DNA of 64,000 bases from the NCBI RefSeq assembly GCF_028502605.1, contig NC_079233.1, positions 2,914,001 to 2,978,000 on the forward strand, given 5' to 3'. The notes under the pieces are model-generated. The model was not told the DNA's origin, made no database searches, and was given only the letters and a program-made list of their open reading frames with translations. Of this stretch, positions 32,878-45,500 are shown piece by piece; positions within the stretch are counted from its first letter, which is position 1, and each line of letters starts with the position of its first letter. The position numbers and the translations under genes are program-made. This DNA is from Trichoderma breve (taxonomy: Eukaryota > Ascomycota > Sordariomycetes > Hypocreales > Hypocreaceae).

Positions 32878-33583
32878 GGCGAGAGTCCCGGCGCAAAAAG
32901 GCGAAGCTTGGAGGAGCGTTTGGAATTGGAGGATTTGTGGTGGGAGAAGTTGGATTTGCGACAAGCATGGGTGACTCAACTAGCAAGGGCTGTGGTGGAA
33001 ATTTCTCACCGCGGTGAAGCTTTCGGTGTGGCGCTCTAAGGTGGGGTGACGGACGGCATATTCTGGCTGGAGCTTATCTTGAGTCACAAGTGCCGTCTGC
33101 ATCAGATCAAGTACAAGCATTGGGGAAACTGTACGCTAGATGCAAAAAAATGAAAATATATAGTTTGGTATATACGAGAAAACTTTTTTTGCGGAGGATG
33201 AGTAATTATACTCTGTGATTCCTGACATAGTGATTCATTAGTAGGCACAATATGTTGTTGGTGGACTGCTTCCACAATCCTGGGTAATAAATTAACAAAC
33301 TCTTGAAGTTTGTATTAAGCAAGCGTTACTTCGTATAGCCACTGGTTGATTATTACGGAGAAGATGCCTGATTCAAAGGTGTCTATGTATCAAAGTGTGA
33401 TGCATTGCTAGAAGTAAGACCGATAAGCAACTCCGTTCAGAGCTATTAGTAGCTGAAATTGGGTTTTCGTAGAGTTTGAAAGTATTCTAATTCTTCATAC
33501 GGTCATAAGTTCATTATTTCATTTTGTATACTAGGTAATATACAACACGATATCCCAACTAGAGTAGTACTCTAGCTGGCCCC
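32878..33583. other. Intergenic, upstream of GCD6
   Basis: 706 bp; the GCD6 promoter at the left and an AT-rich stretch with the 3' UTR of the antiporter at the right. Nothing else supported. Confidence 0.5.
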
Positions 33584-35388
33584 TCAAGAAACACCCCAGA
33601 CACCAAGCACATCTTTCTGAACCAGGCGATCTTGCTTCTCAATGCCCTGCTGTAGCTGCTTCACTCGTCTCACAGTAAGTCCCAGCGATAGAGGTCCTAG
33701 GATTGTGCACAGCATTATCGCCCACGTAACAATGAGGAATATTTCCGAACTCTTTCCGCTGTCAGTCGGCGACGAAGAGAATATCTTGTTACTTTCCGCA
33801 ATGGATGAAATCAAGAAGCCAATCTCGCCGCGAGCAGTCATTGCACAGCCCAATATAGAAGCAGGGTAGATTGATCGCGGATTGGTTCCAGCAGGATCAG
33901 AATGAGAGGGTGTCGTTTGCGTGACTACCTCTCGGCTAGATTGAGATGCTGACGAAGGCTCCTGGATTTGGGTTGCGTGCGAAGAGGCTGTGTTAGGGGA
34001 TGTCTTGGGCTTTTCGTGAACTCGACCCCAGAAATGTGCCATTTGTAGTTTGGGATGCTTGACAAAGTCTAATAATTTGGTGGGCAGAAGAGAGGCGATG
34101 GAGATGCGAAGGAGCCAAGCGCCGCATAGTAATTTGCCGACCATCATCAGAGCGGTATATACGATCCCTTTCCATACAATGGAGCCTTTGAACATCTCGG
34201 TGATTGGGATAGAGAAGCCAATGGATGCCTTGGATGATTAGAGAAGTCATTAGTCATTAGACAAAGTCACTTACAAAGAAGAATGGCTTCAAGATCCTTT
34301 CGAGGGGCTGCATATAATACCTTTCGAAAGTAGCCATTCCAGAGGCATCTGATCTCTGGGGTTCTGAATCAGTATGTTGAGAAATCATAGTATAATCTGT
34401 TTCTGATTGTCCAGAGGCTTGATTTTGCACTGGAGGTGATGTTTCTGATGCCGTATTCTCATCAGCAGGATGAGGTACTTCAGAGTCCCACCAACTGATG
34501 GCTGCGCCCGCAATATAGGCAGCGAATAAATTAGAAGTGCCTGCGTATGTTGACCCAGTGATACAGCCAACCAAAATAAAGGTATGAATGACCCATGGTG
34601 TCCCTCTCTTGTTGCAAATTTGATTGATGTGTCCTAGGGGATGTTTCACCCTCCAAGAGTTCAACCACAGAGTGAACGGCTTGGCCACAAAGACACAAAC
34701 AACAGGAGCGCATACGGCAAATGCGATGGATACTAGAAGCGGCCTAACGATAGTGATGGCACTTATCTCAGCACCGGACGACCCCAAATTGGAGATGATC
34801 TGGACCATGACAAGGCCGACGACGTCATCCATCATGGCGGCACTGGTGAGCACGACACCGAGCCTGGACGTGATCAGACCAGTTGATCGAAGCACAGTGA
34901 ATGTCGTACCAAGGCTCGTAGAACATAACGCTGCACCGGCAGCAAACGCCTGAAGAGGCGTTGCACCACTGAGCTTCTGGAAGACGAAGGAGAGGCCCAT
35001 GGGCACGCTAATACCGGTAATGGCAACGCATGAAGATAGCCAAAGATTGGCCCTGAGGGCACCTAAAGAGGTTGACAGGCCGCCTGTTTGGGCTTGTTTA
35101 GCTTATGTAGATAAAAAATTAGTCATTGAATGACCCAATGGATTTACCTTCATATACCAAGAGCAGCAATCCAAGATAGCCCAATTGGACAACAACCTGC
35201 TCAGCTTCTTCGCTCAGCCATTTGGCTCCGGGCGTTCCCCAAGCTACTCCTACGAATATCTGCCCGAGGAGGCCACAGTAGACACTATGATCGAGCACAA
35301 AGTTGGCGACATTGAGGAGGAGAAGGAAGGACGTCTGGATAAGGATTGTGACGATTCCTGGCTCGTGGTACGGAAGCGAGGTTGCCAT
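33584..35388 (-). CDS. CPA2-family monovalent cation/proton antiporter
   Basis: Predicted Na+ or K+/H+ antiporter in a cell membrane. Three exons (35388-35148, 35083-34275, 34228-33584) give 564 aa. The frame stays open upstream, but the codon at 35407-35409 is GTG, so the ATG at 35388 (MATSLPYHEPG) is taken. Seen: ~12 hydrophobic helices, including FLLLLNVANFVLDHSVYCG, AAGAALCSTSLGTTFTVL, and VVLTSAAMMDDVVGLVMVQI with the paired acidic residues typical of the ion site. TARGEIGFLISSIAE lies in the last part. Two hydrophilic segments stand out, one of ~75 residues before ATFERYYMQPLERI and one of ~65 near the C-terminus. Ion specificity cannot be read. Confidence 0.9.
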
Positions 35389-37558
35389 TGTGATGACGGC
35401 GGCCTCCACGGCGATAATTTATGGATCCATATGCAAAACTTTGCAGCGAACTAAGACGGCGGAACGGAATATTAGAAAAGATTAGCAGAGAGTGGCGGAT
35501 TGAGAGGTTCTAACATTGATAATGAAGAGGGAGAGACGTTGGTTCCATGCACGTATCTTAGTTGTTGGATCCTCTTTTTTTTTTAAAAACAATAGTCCGG
35601 GGTTGGTTTGGCACCGGCCTAAGTTAGGCACTTGCAGATCTGTTCTGGATGCTTTGATCGACCGGCTTACGGAAAATCTACATTAAAAACAAACAACTAA
35701 AAGAAATCAAGTGGTCAGATGAGAATGAAAAAAAGAGCTGCTATAAAGTACATTGACTTAAAATATGAATAAGCTGCAACAACTTGTGAGGATGGGTTAA
35801 TATCGGCTTTGAAAATGCCAAGTCCTGCCTCTTACAGATGCGTATCCAGACAGGTGAAGCTTGATGTGTACGTGTACGTGTATGCATGTCTCGGAGATTT
35901 CGCACACGTCATTACAATGGCAATAATTGATAATTTATGTATGTTGTGAAAGATGAAATATACTGCTTGGTAGGTGAGTAGATGGATGTAATGTAGAACT
36001 ATACTTGATCCATCCATATACCAGGCATTGAATCAACCACGTTCAGGCTATCCAAGTAAAATACAACCGTTGTTTCTTTATCATAGATCCTATTTCGTAG
36101 TATAAACTGACATATAAGAAATCATTATCTATGAAAAGTTTACGTCCTACCATAAACCCTGCGATACTAAATAAATTGCATAAACCTCTCCGTCGCCTCA
36201 ATGTTACACCTACCAATCAGCATCAATACGGTAGTGAGGTTTGATGCCTGATACGCCACAGTTTGCCACCCCGGGAACCTATGAGAGTCTTTGGGTGCAT
36301 GCGAACCTAGCTGCCACTCCCGGATCATACGACTCGACCATCCACCCCGAAATGCCGTGCAAAGTGCGTGCAAAGTTTACAGCTCCCAGGTGGCTAGAGG
36401 CTCAACTGTAGGCTTAAACAGTCAAATGACCCCCACTGAACGGTTTGACGAGGCTCATGTTCCGTAGGGCGTCCCGTAAGCTCCTTTTTCCCTTTGTTCA
36501 GATTCTGTTGTTCAAGAGGGAAAAAAAAGGGGATGGACCAGAGCCGGCGTGTGTAGTTTTGATAGTTGATAGAAAGACGGCCCCTAGAAGCATGGATGTA
36601 GCCGGCGTTAAGCAGCAGCCAAGAGATTGAGACCCAATGCATTTTTACCCAATTGATGCATTTCTACCTAGATATCTGAAAATTAGAAGCACGCAAGGGT
36701 TATAGTCTAAGCAATGACAGGGCCGAATTGCTCGTAGATGGCGCGGCGGCCGAGCAAACGGACCGCAAAATCGCCACCTTCTTAGATGCCATCCCATGCT
36801 ACGCCGTGACTAGTCCCCTTTGCTTTTTTTTTTTCTTTTCTTTTTTTCTTTTTTCTTTCCCTTTTTTCGAGAAAAGTCATCAGCGAGTGAGCGTGCGGGT
36901 ATATGTATATAACACGTAGTCGATTGGTTCTCGAGAGCCTTGGTCACACCGTGTCTTTGTACTCCGTTTGGAATGCTTCGGTTTAATGCAAGCAAGGGCA
37001 TACCAACTAGAGCACATGCTGCCCTTGTAAGCAACTGGCAGCGGCAGTGGTATTCTGTGCTCCTTGCATACAACCACAAGTAGCTGTAGTCGCGCGGGCA
37101 CAGCCACACGGCCTGCAACGGGTCTGGCCGCTAGGCGATGAAGAGAACGCCTTCCATAGGTTTCTTTATTTTCTCATGTTGGGACCACACCCTGCCTCGG
37201 AGATTCGACAGGGCTCTTCTGCACCCGGCGGCCGAGGGTAGCAGCGTGGGACGGCGGATAGCGACCTCCCTCCGGAGGCTGTTGTCGCCTTATCAGAAGC
37301 CGGCATGAAGAGCAAGTACCTGCTGCTACCTACCTATTAATATCAGTGTCAGCGAGCAAGTGTGAGTGCCGGAGTATCATCTGATGAGCTTGGTGTTTTG
37401 TAGGTACTACAGTAGAAACAGTAATATTCAGTTGTGATAGTGGCATCGATTCTGACATACCGGGTTCTTGCTAACCCCCGGGAACACGGAACTCGCTTGT
37501 AGAGTTTTTGGTCGCCGGCCGGAGGAGATGCTGGTTTACCCACTCAGGCATTTCACAT

Positions 37559-37593
37559 GGAGTCTGGAGTCTGGAGTCTGGAGTACGGAGTAT
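37559..37593. repeat. Heptamer tandem repeat (GGAGTCT/GGAGTAY)
   Basis: Three exact GGAGTCT units are followed by GGAGTAC and GGAGTAT, five units in 35 bp. It lies in gene-free DNA. Confidence 0.85.
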
Positions 37594-38094
37594 CCCTTCC
37601 AGCTCTTCTGGCAGCGATGAGATATCGAATGCCTCCCGGTACTCTTACAGGCCTCCATCCCGTCTTGGTCCGAGTACGGCGTCGATTATTGAACAGGCCC
37701 GGCTCCCATGCCAGCCGTTAAAACAAAGGGAAGAGAAGCGAAACGAACCAGAGGGGCGTTGACATAGCGGAAAGCGAAGCTAGCGAGGGCCGGTGCACCT
37801 TGTCCAGCGTCGCGCTAGCAAATTGATTTCGATGTAGAGACAAGACAGGGAGCCTCGTGGCTGGTGGCGCCGAGGAATGAGACCAAGTAACGATGCTAGA
37901 GGGCTAAGGCCGTGTTAGCAGAGTCGCTGGCGTTATGGCGAACGGCAAATGGCACGGCCAAGTGCTTTGCTCGACGGAGGATTGTCCGGATACAGGCCTC
38001 AGATGCTGTCTGCAGCGGGATATGGCGGGCGGTGAATGCGCACTGTATCGCGCACGGTGCGACCCTGCTGAATTGGGGGGAAGTATACAAGTAC

Positions 38095-38106
38095 ACTCGT
38101 ACGAGT
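38095..38106. promoter_or_regulatory. Perfect palindrome ACTCGTACGAGT
   Basis: A 12-bp perfect palindrome whose half-sites form the TACTCGTAC motif repeated elsewhere in gene-free parts of the window. Function unknown. Confidence 0.4.
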
Positions 38107-39774
38107 ACGGCGCAGGCTGCAGCTGCAGCTCCGGCTCTCGTGGCCAGAAACGACTCGGTGTGCATGCATGCAGACGATGCCGCCTAGGTAGCACCCGTGC
38201 TGTTTGTTACTGGGCTCTGCTTCAATGCATTTTAGGGATGGATGCCACCTGTTAGTTAGTAGGTAGGAGCTGAACGGCGCACGATGCACATTCTACAGAG
38301 TCAGTAGAAAGAAAGGCGGACCATGTAGTGGACTGTACTATACTGTACAAAAAACCCTGTACAGACAGTATCAAATCATCTGCTCAGCTGGCTGAGGCAC
38401 ATCGCATCCCGTCCGTACTTGCCATGTGCGCTTTTTCAATCCATCCAGGCAGGTACCTACCTTATCTTAGTAACTCTTACCGATGGGGGTTTCTTCCCTA
38501 TTCTTCTGTACCGAGTCCTTCCTTTCTACCACTCGCCTTCACAAATCTTCTTTCATCCTCCTCCATCCACATATCTGACTCTCTTCTCCCACCATCTCGC
38601 TCAACTCACAAACTGGCTGCCTCCTACTACTTTGATTGGGCAAGGCCAAAAAAATATTCAACCGCGCGCGCATCCACATGCCGAACGAGTGCCTGAGTCC
38701 TCTGTCAGCCACTACTGTACGAGGAGCTACCGAAACTAAGCTGCTACGGCCCCAGCGAAAATTCTCCATCGACAGCGCTACTACCTGGGACTAGCACTGC
38801 ATAAAGCTACTGCCCATGAACCTAAGAACGCTCCTCGGGGTGTGCCGATTCACCACTCACTTTTCGATCCGCTGTCGCATCTGCCCCATGCAGCCCTCAA
38901 TGGCGGCACCACCCCCCTCCCCCAGCACACCAGAAATCCTCGAGCACCGCTGCGCAAAAAAAAAAAACAAAGATCCCCCCAAAGGCCAACCACGGCACCC
39001 CCAAAGCACGGAGCCACAGCAGGGGACAAGGGCGAGCCACAGCGTTGCGAGACAAGCACAGCACAGGGGCTCCACGCCTAAGACGGTCCAGAACATCAGG
39101 CCAGCTCTTACTAGGGGAAAAAGCGACCAGATCGAAAGCTTGGCCCCGCCGCCAGTTGCGTCTCTAATTAATATACACCCGACCCAGCGCCTCCATCACC
39201 AGCCGACGGGGCCTTCGAGGCAACATCTCTTTGCTCGCCCGTTTGATCATACTTTTTCTTCTCTTCACTTCGTACCATCGTTTCTCCCGTTTTGACATCC
39301 CCCGTCGCTCCCTCCCCTCGTTCCGTCCCGCGCGCTGCAAATCCGACAAGGAGACGACTTACAAGCATTGCCAGATTGGCGGCCCGGCTTTTGAGAGCTG
39401 CCAACGGTTTCAAGGGCGCCTTCGTGTCACCGGCATTGCGCTTACAGCGGCGGAGAACTCTCCGAGGTGGTGAATGAGCATCGCGGTCACAGCCAGCTTC
39501 AGCTCCCCGGTTTTGCTGGCCTCTGAGAGTCATATCCTACCCTCTCGCCTCTAACAACTGTCTTATGCGGCTTATCGCACTCCTCTCTCTTCCCTAGTAG
39601 CTCGACCGCCTATACGCTACGACGACACGTAAGAGGCAAACAGGAGTACCATTTTTGCGTGAAAGGGCAGGACCACAGAACCAGGCTGGATTGAATTTCA
39701 AACACTTCTCTTAGGTTCTTTTTGAATCTTGATAAGCGTCTCGGGGCACACAGGCGCTTCGCATCGCCGCAAAC

Positions 39775-42538
39775 ATGTTTCGTTCAAGGTGAGGCGCCTT
39801 TTATCTGTTCTGTATTGCCCATCGCGAGTACATCGTCCCCGTCTCTCCGCGGCCTATGCTATCTTCGAAACTCCAAATCAGCCTGATATGGCTTTAGCGA
39901 CTTTGCACATGGGCTTTAGGTGGATATCATGATAAAGAAAAAACTGCGCAGCCTCGACTCCATACCTCCCCAGCTTTTGACTTGCCAACTTTGATATACT
40001 AACGTAGTTTGATACTTGTAGAACGAGCGCGCGGAAGCCTGATGATGAGTTATTGGCAGATTTCAGACAGCAGTTCCCAGAGGTCTCTACCGGAGTCACA
40101 GAGCCCGCCGCACCTGCCATCTCTCAGGCAACCACTGCCGTCTTTCAACCCATTATCAATGCACCCGTCAATGAGAGGTAGGTTGAGCTTCCCCCTGATC
40201 AAAAGCCGGCGCATCATGGTCAAGCTATGCTTGTCTACTTGGACCTTCTGTTTATAACGACTTAGTTCCCTCGAGTGCTAACTAGGAACACGATAGAGCA
40301 CATATGGAAACTGCAGCCTTTCGAGACATGGACCCTACGCCACGAGCTGTTAATGACCCTTGGCGATTTACACCCTCACTCCTCGATGCCAATGCCTTTA
40401 CCTTCAACCCCCTCACACCAGGCGTTGCCGGCGTTACGGGCGTTACTAATGTTACAACCGTTGCTGGTGTTCCAGGCATTCCAGGCGTGACAGGCGTTGC
40501 AGGTCCTCAAGCATACTATCCTCCCACACCTGGAGGATCAGGCACCTTGCTTCCGCCTCATGCAGTTGAGATAGTGCCCCCTTCCGCAATGGCTATAACC
40601 ACTGGCTTAGAAACACCCCTATCGGTACCAACGACACTCGACATCATCCAACCAAGCATTGAAGTTCCCAACCTGGCGGGCTTCCCTACAATAGACACAC
40701 TTCCAATCGCCCCCTTTGAGGCTTTCGTCCAGGCACCACCTCCGCAGCCAGCTTTCGTACCAACCGGCGTACCGACCGAGTTCGTACACCACGATACGGG
40801 TTACGAGACGATGGATCATGATGGATCTCCAATGGACTCGGATCCGTCAGAGGAACGAATCCCGACGATTGCCTCTGCGCTACACCCGCAGCAGCTAATG
40901 GGAATTCCGATCACTCATCCTCTCCCGGCATCTGCTGAGAAATTCCGGTTTCACTCCACGCTGAATGCCCCCACGGCTATGGTAAAGCATTCCACTGAGA
41001 TCCCGGTGACTTACTTGAACAAGGGGCAAGCCTATACGTTATCCATCGTCGACACAGGTACAGCAGTTCCTATCAGCCCTGGCACTAGATACAGGACGTA
41101 CGTGCGCATATCATTTGAAGATGAGCAGCAGCGACAGAAACCAGGCGTTTGCTGGAGCTTATGGAAAGAGGGCAGGGGAACAAATGAGGCTCATCAAAGA
41201 GGTGGTCGTTTACAAGCTGTCGAGTATGTCGAAGCTGGCCAACCCGCCGAAGGTGATGACAAGAGAACGCGGGTTGAGCTGGAATCTTCCTCCTTTGATG
41301 GCTTCTCCGTCGTATGGACGCCCGGTTTGAATGGTGCCGCCGAAGTCAACATCCCTGTCCGCTTCAACTTTCTCTCTACCGATTTCAGCCACTCGAAAGG
41401 TGTCAAGGGCATTCCCGTACGGCTCTGCGCTAAGACCAGCCTTTTCTCTGCAGATCAGTTACCGTCGCCTCCAGATGCCGCCCCTGAGACATGCTATTGC
41501 AAAGTCAAGCTGTTTAGGGATCACGGTGCTGAACGAAAGCTCTCCAACGATGTTGCCCATGTGAAGAAGTCGATTGACAAGCTCAAACAGCAGATTGCGC
41601 AAGCTGAGAGTGGGCTGAAGGAATTCAAACGAAAGAGATCGGGAGCTGTGGCAAAAGGAGGAATACCTGCCAAGCACAAACACAAAAGAACTTGGTCCAT
41701 GTCCTCAGCCAGCTCTGCTGGTGGCGCAGCCCCCCGCTTGACGTTGGAGGATGATTTGCATTTCAAGCTGCAGACGCTTCAAGATATGTTCACGAGCACG
41801 AGGCCCGTGAGTGTTTTATATCTACGGGGCGATGAACTCGATGACCCCGACTTGCATCCTGTATCACTGCAGGGCGAATCACTACCAGGCAAGGCAGACT
41901 TTTTGCGTGAAGGGAGCAATTGGCAGGCTCGCAGCACACACAGCTCCGTTGCTGGCTCGTTGGTATCTCCCTCCCCAAGCTCACTCTCTCTAGCATCTCA
42001 AGCATCTGCTATCGGCCCCGGATTACAGTGGCAGGGTTTTGATTCTACTGGAGTCAAGAGGGTTGAAAACCCCACTACGATCAGCAAAACGGAGGAAGAC
42101 GGAACCTTAAGTGGATGGATTGAGGCTCTAGGTGTCGACCCGACTTATCGACCTCCGCCTGAGCGGCCAGCCAAGCCGGTGGCTTGCTTCTACATTGCTT
42201 ACTCGGGAAGACAAGAGGCTGGGAAGAAGGAGTACCACAGGGCCATCTATCTTTCATCGCGCACGCTCCGGGAACTCAACGGCCGGATCGCCGCCAAGTG
42301 GGGACTCGACGCATCCCTCATAGTCCGGACCATTCATGTGACGAAGCCGGCCGGTATCGAGGTCGAAATAGACGATGATTTCGTCCAGGAGTTGAGGGAG
42401 GGCCAAGACATGCAGCTAGAAATTGAGGATGTGGTTGAACAACCAAGCATCAAACGAGATTGGGAGATGTCCATTGACGACGGACCCGAAGGCCCTGCTG
42501 TCGTCCCGACTGGCCTGGCTCTTCGGCTCCTTTTCTAG
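39775..42538 (+). CDS. CP2/Grainyhead-type transcription factor
   Basis: Sequence-specific nuclear transcription factor of the CP2/Grainyhead family, linked in fungi to cell-wall and conidial functions. Three exons (39775-39788, 40022-40177, 40297-42538) give 803 aa. The first exon is 14 nt; the second intron uses branch-point-like TGCTAAC and acceptor GATAG to keep frame. Seen: a Gly-Val-Thr repeat region (~98-126), and the CP2 DNA-binding domain (~265-460, from EKFRFHSTLNAPTAMVKH through YRTYVRISFEDE to NIPVRFNFLSTDFSHSKGVKGIPVRLCAKT). A coiled coil (~480-505), a basic stretch KHKHKRTWSMSS, and a C-terminal ubiquitin-like/dimerisation segment ending LALRLLF complete it. Confidence 0.92.
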
Positions 42539-45500
42539 AGATATTGCGGCTGTAATGGCACATATCCTTGCTGTTCTAATTTTGTTTTTCTTTCTTTCAG
42601 GAACCCACAGTAATTCGAGCGAGGCGGGCATGAAAGAGGGATATTCTGTGCTGGAGTTGGAAGGTGTTGATGATAATTTCAAAGATACCAAGGCGCCTTG
42701 GATTTACCACGTTGCGATTGCATACCCATCTTTACCTGGAGCTGTGGGACGGTTGCGGCGTCGTCTACCCCCATTCTGCTGGACGGGATTGGGCTCACAA
42801 TGTCTGGTTGCTTTTGTTGCATTCGAATACCCCCAACCGGATCATTACTGTTTGGCAACCGCTCTCCTGATCTCTCTCTCTCTCCCTCCTTTTTCTTCTT
42901 CCTTTCTTCTCTTCTTTTTCTTATTCTTATTTTTTTTCGATTTCATAGGGTGGTTTGGATCCGGCTGTACACGCATTTAGCTAGGATATAGTACACGAGT
43001 AATTTCGGCTTTTTTTTCTTTGGAGGGTATCACCTCTTGGTCTGGGTATTACAATGGGTGGGAGGACATGGGATGTCGACATATGATATACACGCTACGG
43101 GAAGAAGGCTCTAGGCCAGGACATGCATCGCCTAATGGGAATATGACTACATATGTGTCACGCAGATAATGCCATTGAATTATTATTATTTTCTTGGACG
43201 AATCTCAAGTCATTTTTTACTTGTTTTCCTTGTTGGGAAGCTCCGCCCCTGGATATCCACAAGGAGCGTGGTGTAATATGCAGTTTGGCATACGGGCATG
43301 TACCACTCGTACCTGTATGTACAGTACAGATATTGCTTCGTCCACGCGAGAAAAGCAAAGCCCAATAAGCCCCGGAACGTTGGGCATATATGGAGAACAG
43401 CCTACCTCGTACAGGCACTAGCTCAGCGTCACTAGTATGGATGCTCAGAGCTGCCAGGATCCTCCCCCGTTCAGCAAAAAAAGGAGACTGTCGAAAAGCA
43501 TTTGCACGTACGAGTACGGGGTACAGAGTACCTGCTTTTGGAGCAATGCGGCGTGGAGCAGCAATATGCGTGTCATATTCCTGTATCACCCAGTGTTTCT
43601 TCTGCTTGGTGGGAAAGGCTCGAAGTGACTGGGCCGCTTCTCAACGTCGTAGCACACTAGCTTGTGCGCCGTGGCAATCTTTGGCATGGGTCATATCGTT
43701 CTTTGCAAGGGCCTCGAGCCGCTATATGGAGTGCCGTGCTCCGCCGAGGCGGCAGGAGTATGCGACACAATAGGTTGTATACCGACGATGCTATCTCCCT
43801 GCTCCTGGAAGGCTTCTGTAATAAAGAAGCAAGAGTATTTAAAATTGCAAAAGGATGGATGTGGTCTTGAACCTGGTGTTTCTACACGTGTACCCACCGA
43901 AGATCAGTTACGGCATTGAGAACCATGTGGATTGCCGCGATGCTAAATTTGGATATTTGCATGGAGGCTGCTGCATCCACCAAATGCTTGGTACTCCATA
44001 CCGAAGAGGACCAACCAATATATGATATTCGTGCCTGGTGCGGATCGAGATGAGAGCTGCTGTCTAACTCCAAAATTCCACACTAGAAGTGGGAAGCCAG
44101 AGCGCAGTCGAGAACCGGGTGGGCGCCCTCTCGTCGAACAAGAGGCTACTCGCCACCTTGTGGCTTTGCTCAAAGAGCGAGCAGCGGTTGACTTTGTGGT
44201 GTGCTGTGTGTATGCGAGGCATCACGCATGAGTCTTATTACCCAGTCGAAGAGTTAGCGAACGGGCGAATCAGCTGTGCGTGTCCATCTTCGTTCACCGT
44301 TGGGTCAAGCCAGGCCCGAGAGAAGAAAATAGCGCACGACAAGTCGCCTAGCAGCCGACACAGCAAATGGATCAATGGATGTGGACTCCCGACTGTTTTC
44401 GCAAGCTCTGTCTCGGCCCCCCTTCTTGGCTCATGTGGGCGCACACCGTGTCGCTGGTGGGAGACATGCTCGATGCCATGCATTAGCCGCGGCGAGGGGG
44501 CGATCGTTTCGCTGCTCTTTGCTGACAGCCATCGGCAAAAGACATCTGTGATCTGTTTTTCTGTCTGGTCATCGGGTCTTTGTTGGGGCACTGCGACGCG
44601 GACAGCTGGGGGCCAAAAAAAAAAAAACCACATCTAATGTTTTTTTCTCCCTTCTGTTTTGTCGCACTCAATGCCTGACACGTTCCGTCTGCCCAACGCT
44701 CCAGCCCAATGCTGATCAGCAGAGAAAGCTCTTTTCCTTTGACTGTGGCGAGTGAGCTGCGCGTCTGAATTGCATGCTGGGGGTTGGACGCTATTAAGAA
44801 AGCACTGCAGCGTGGCTGGTGTGCGGAGCCTGTCTATGGGGGTGTCTATAACACTGCACGCGAAAGAGAAAACTCACGGCTTTCAGTGGGTGTGGCTCAC
44901 CGGATATTGAGCCCGAAGTAAGACAGAAATCGACAGGGGGGAGACGGAATGCTCTTTGACAAGACGACAAAGCAAAGCTTCGGCCAAGCTTCTCAGTGAC
45001 AATGGTGCCGCATCCTTCATCTCAAATCTCCTGTTCTACCTTCTTCTCCGTCATTCCTTTCTCTCACATGCTATAACGGGAACTGCTGGATTTTGCTTTT
45101 GATCCTGCAAGGGTGCCAGGAACGGCAGAGAGACGGGAGCAATCCCCATGTGGCTGCATGATATTTTATTTTGAGGCTGGCTAGTGTTGCTGCATGCCAA
45201 AGGAGAGGCTGGTCGATTCTGACACTAGATTTGGCGGTAAGCCTCAGCAATGTTTCCATAATCCGTCAACGAGTCACTCGGTGTATTGTGACGGGATTGG
45301 ACAAGAAGCAGCCGGTAAAAAGCATATAGGCCTGGCCCTTCTAATTTCGTCAGAAGAGTTGTTTACATATCCTCACTTGTCTCGACATGCAACGCTCTGC
45401 CTGTAGCCATATACTAGATGTTTGGCTTGTACGCGCGGCTTGCTCGCTGTACATTCGGGGAGTATCCTGCTCAAAGGATTGCTAGAGAGTGATACCAAAG

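Larger units (their letters stand above)
35389..39774. other. Gene-free region between the antiporter and the CP2 factor
   Basis: 4.4 kb with no supported gene. It holds a 7-bp tandem repeat (37559-37593), T/C-rich blocks around 36.8 kb and 38.5-39.3 kb, and a perfect 12-bp palindrome at 38095-38106. The right third is probably promoter and leader of the CP2 gene. Confidence 0.5.

Noticed and set aside
42423..42980. Open frame running past the CP2 stop codon, considered as a longer C-terminus
   Set aside because: The product after the stop loses any CP2 similarity, whereas the main frame ends in LALRLLF as the family does. A possible 3'-UTR intron is reported instead.
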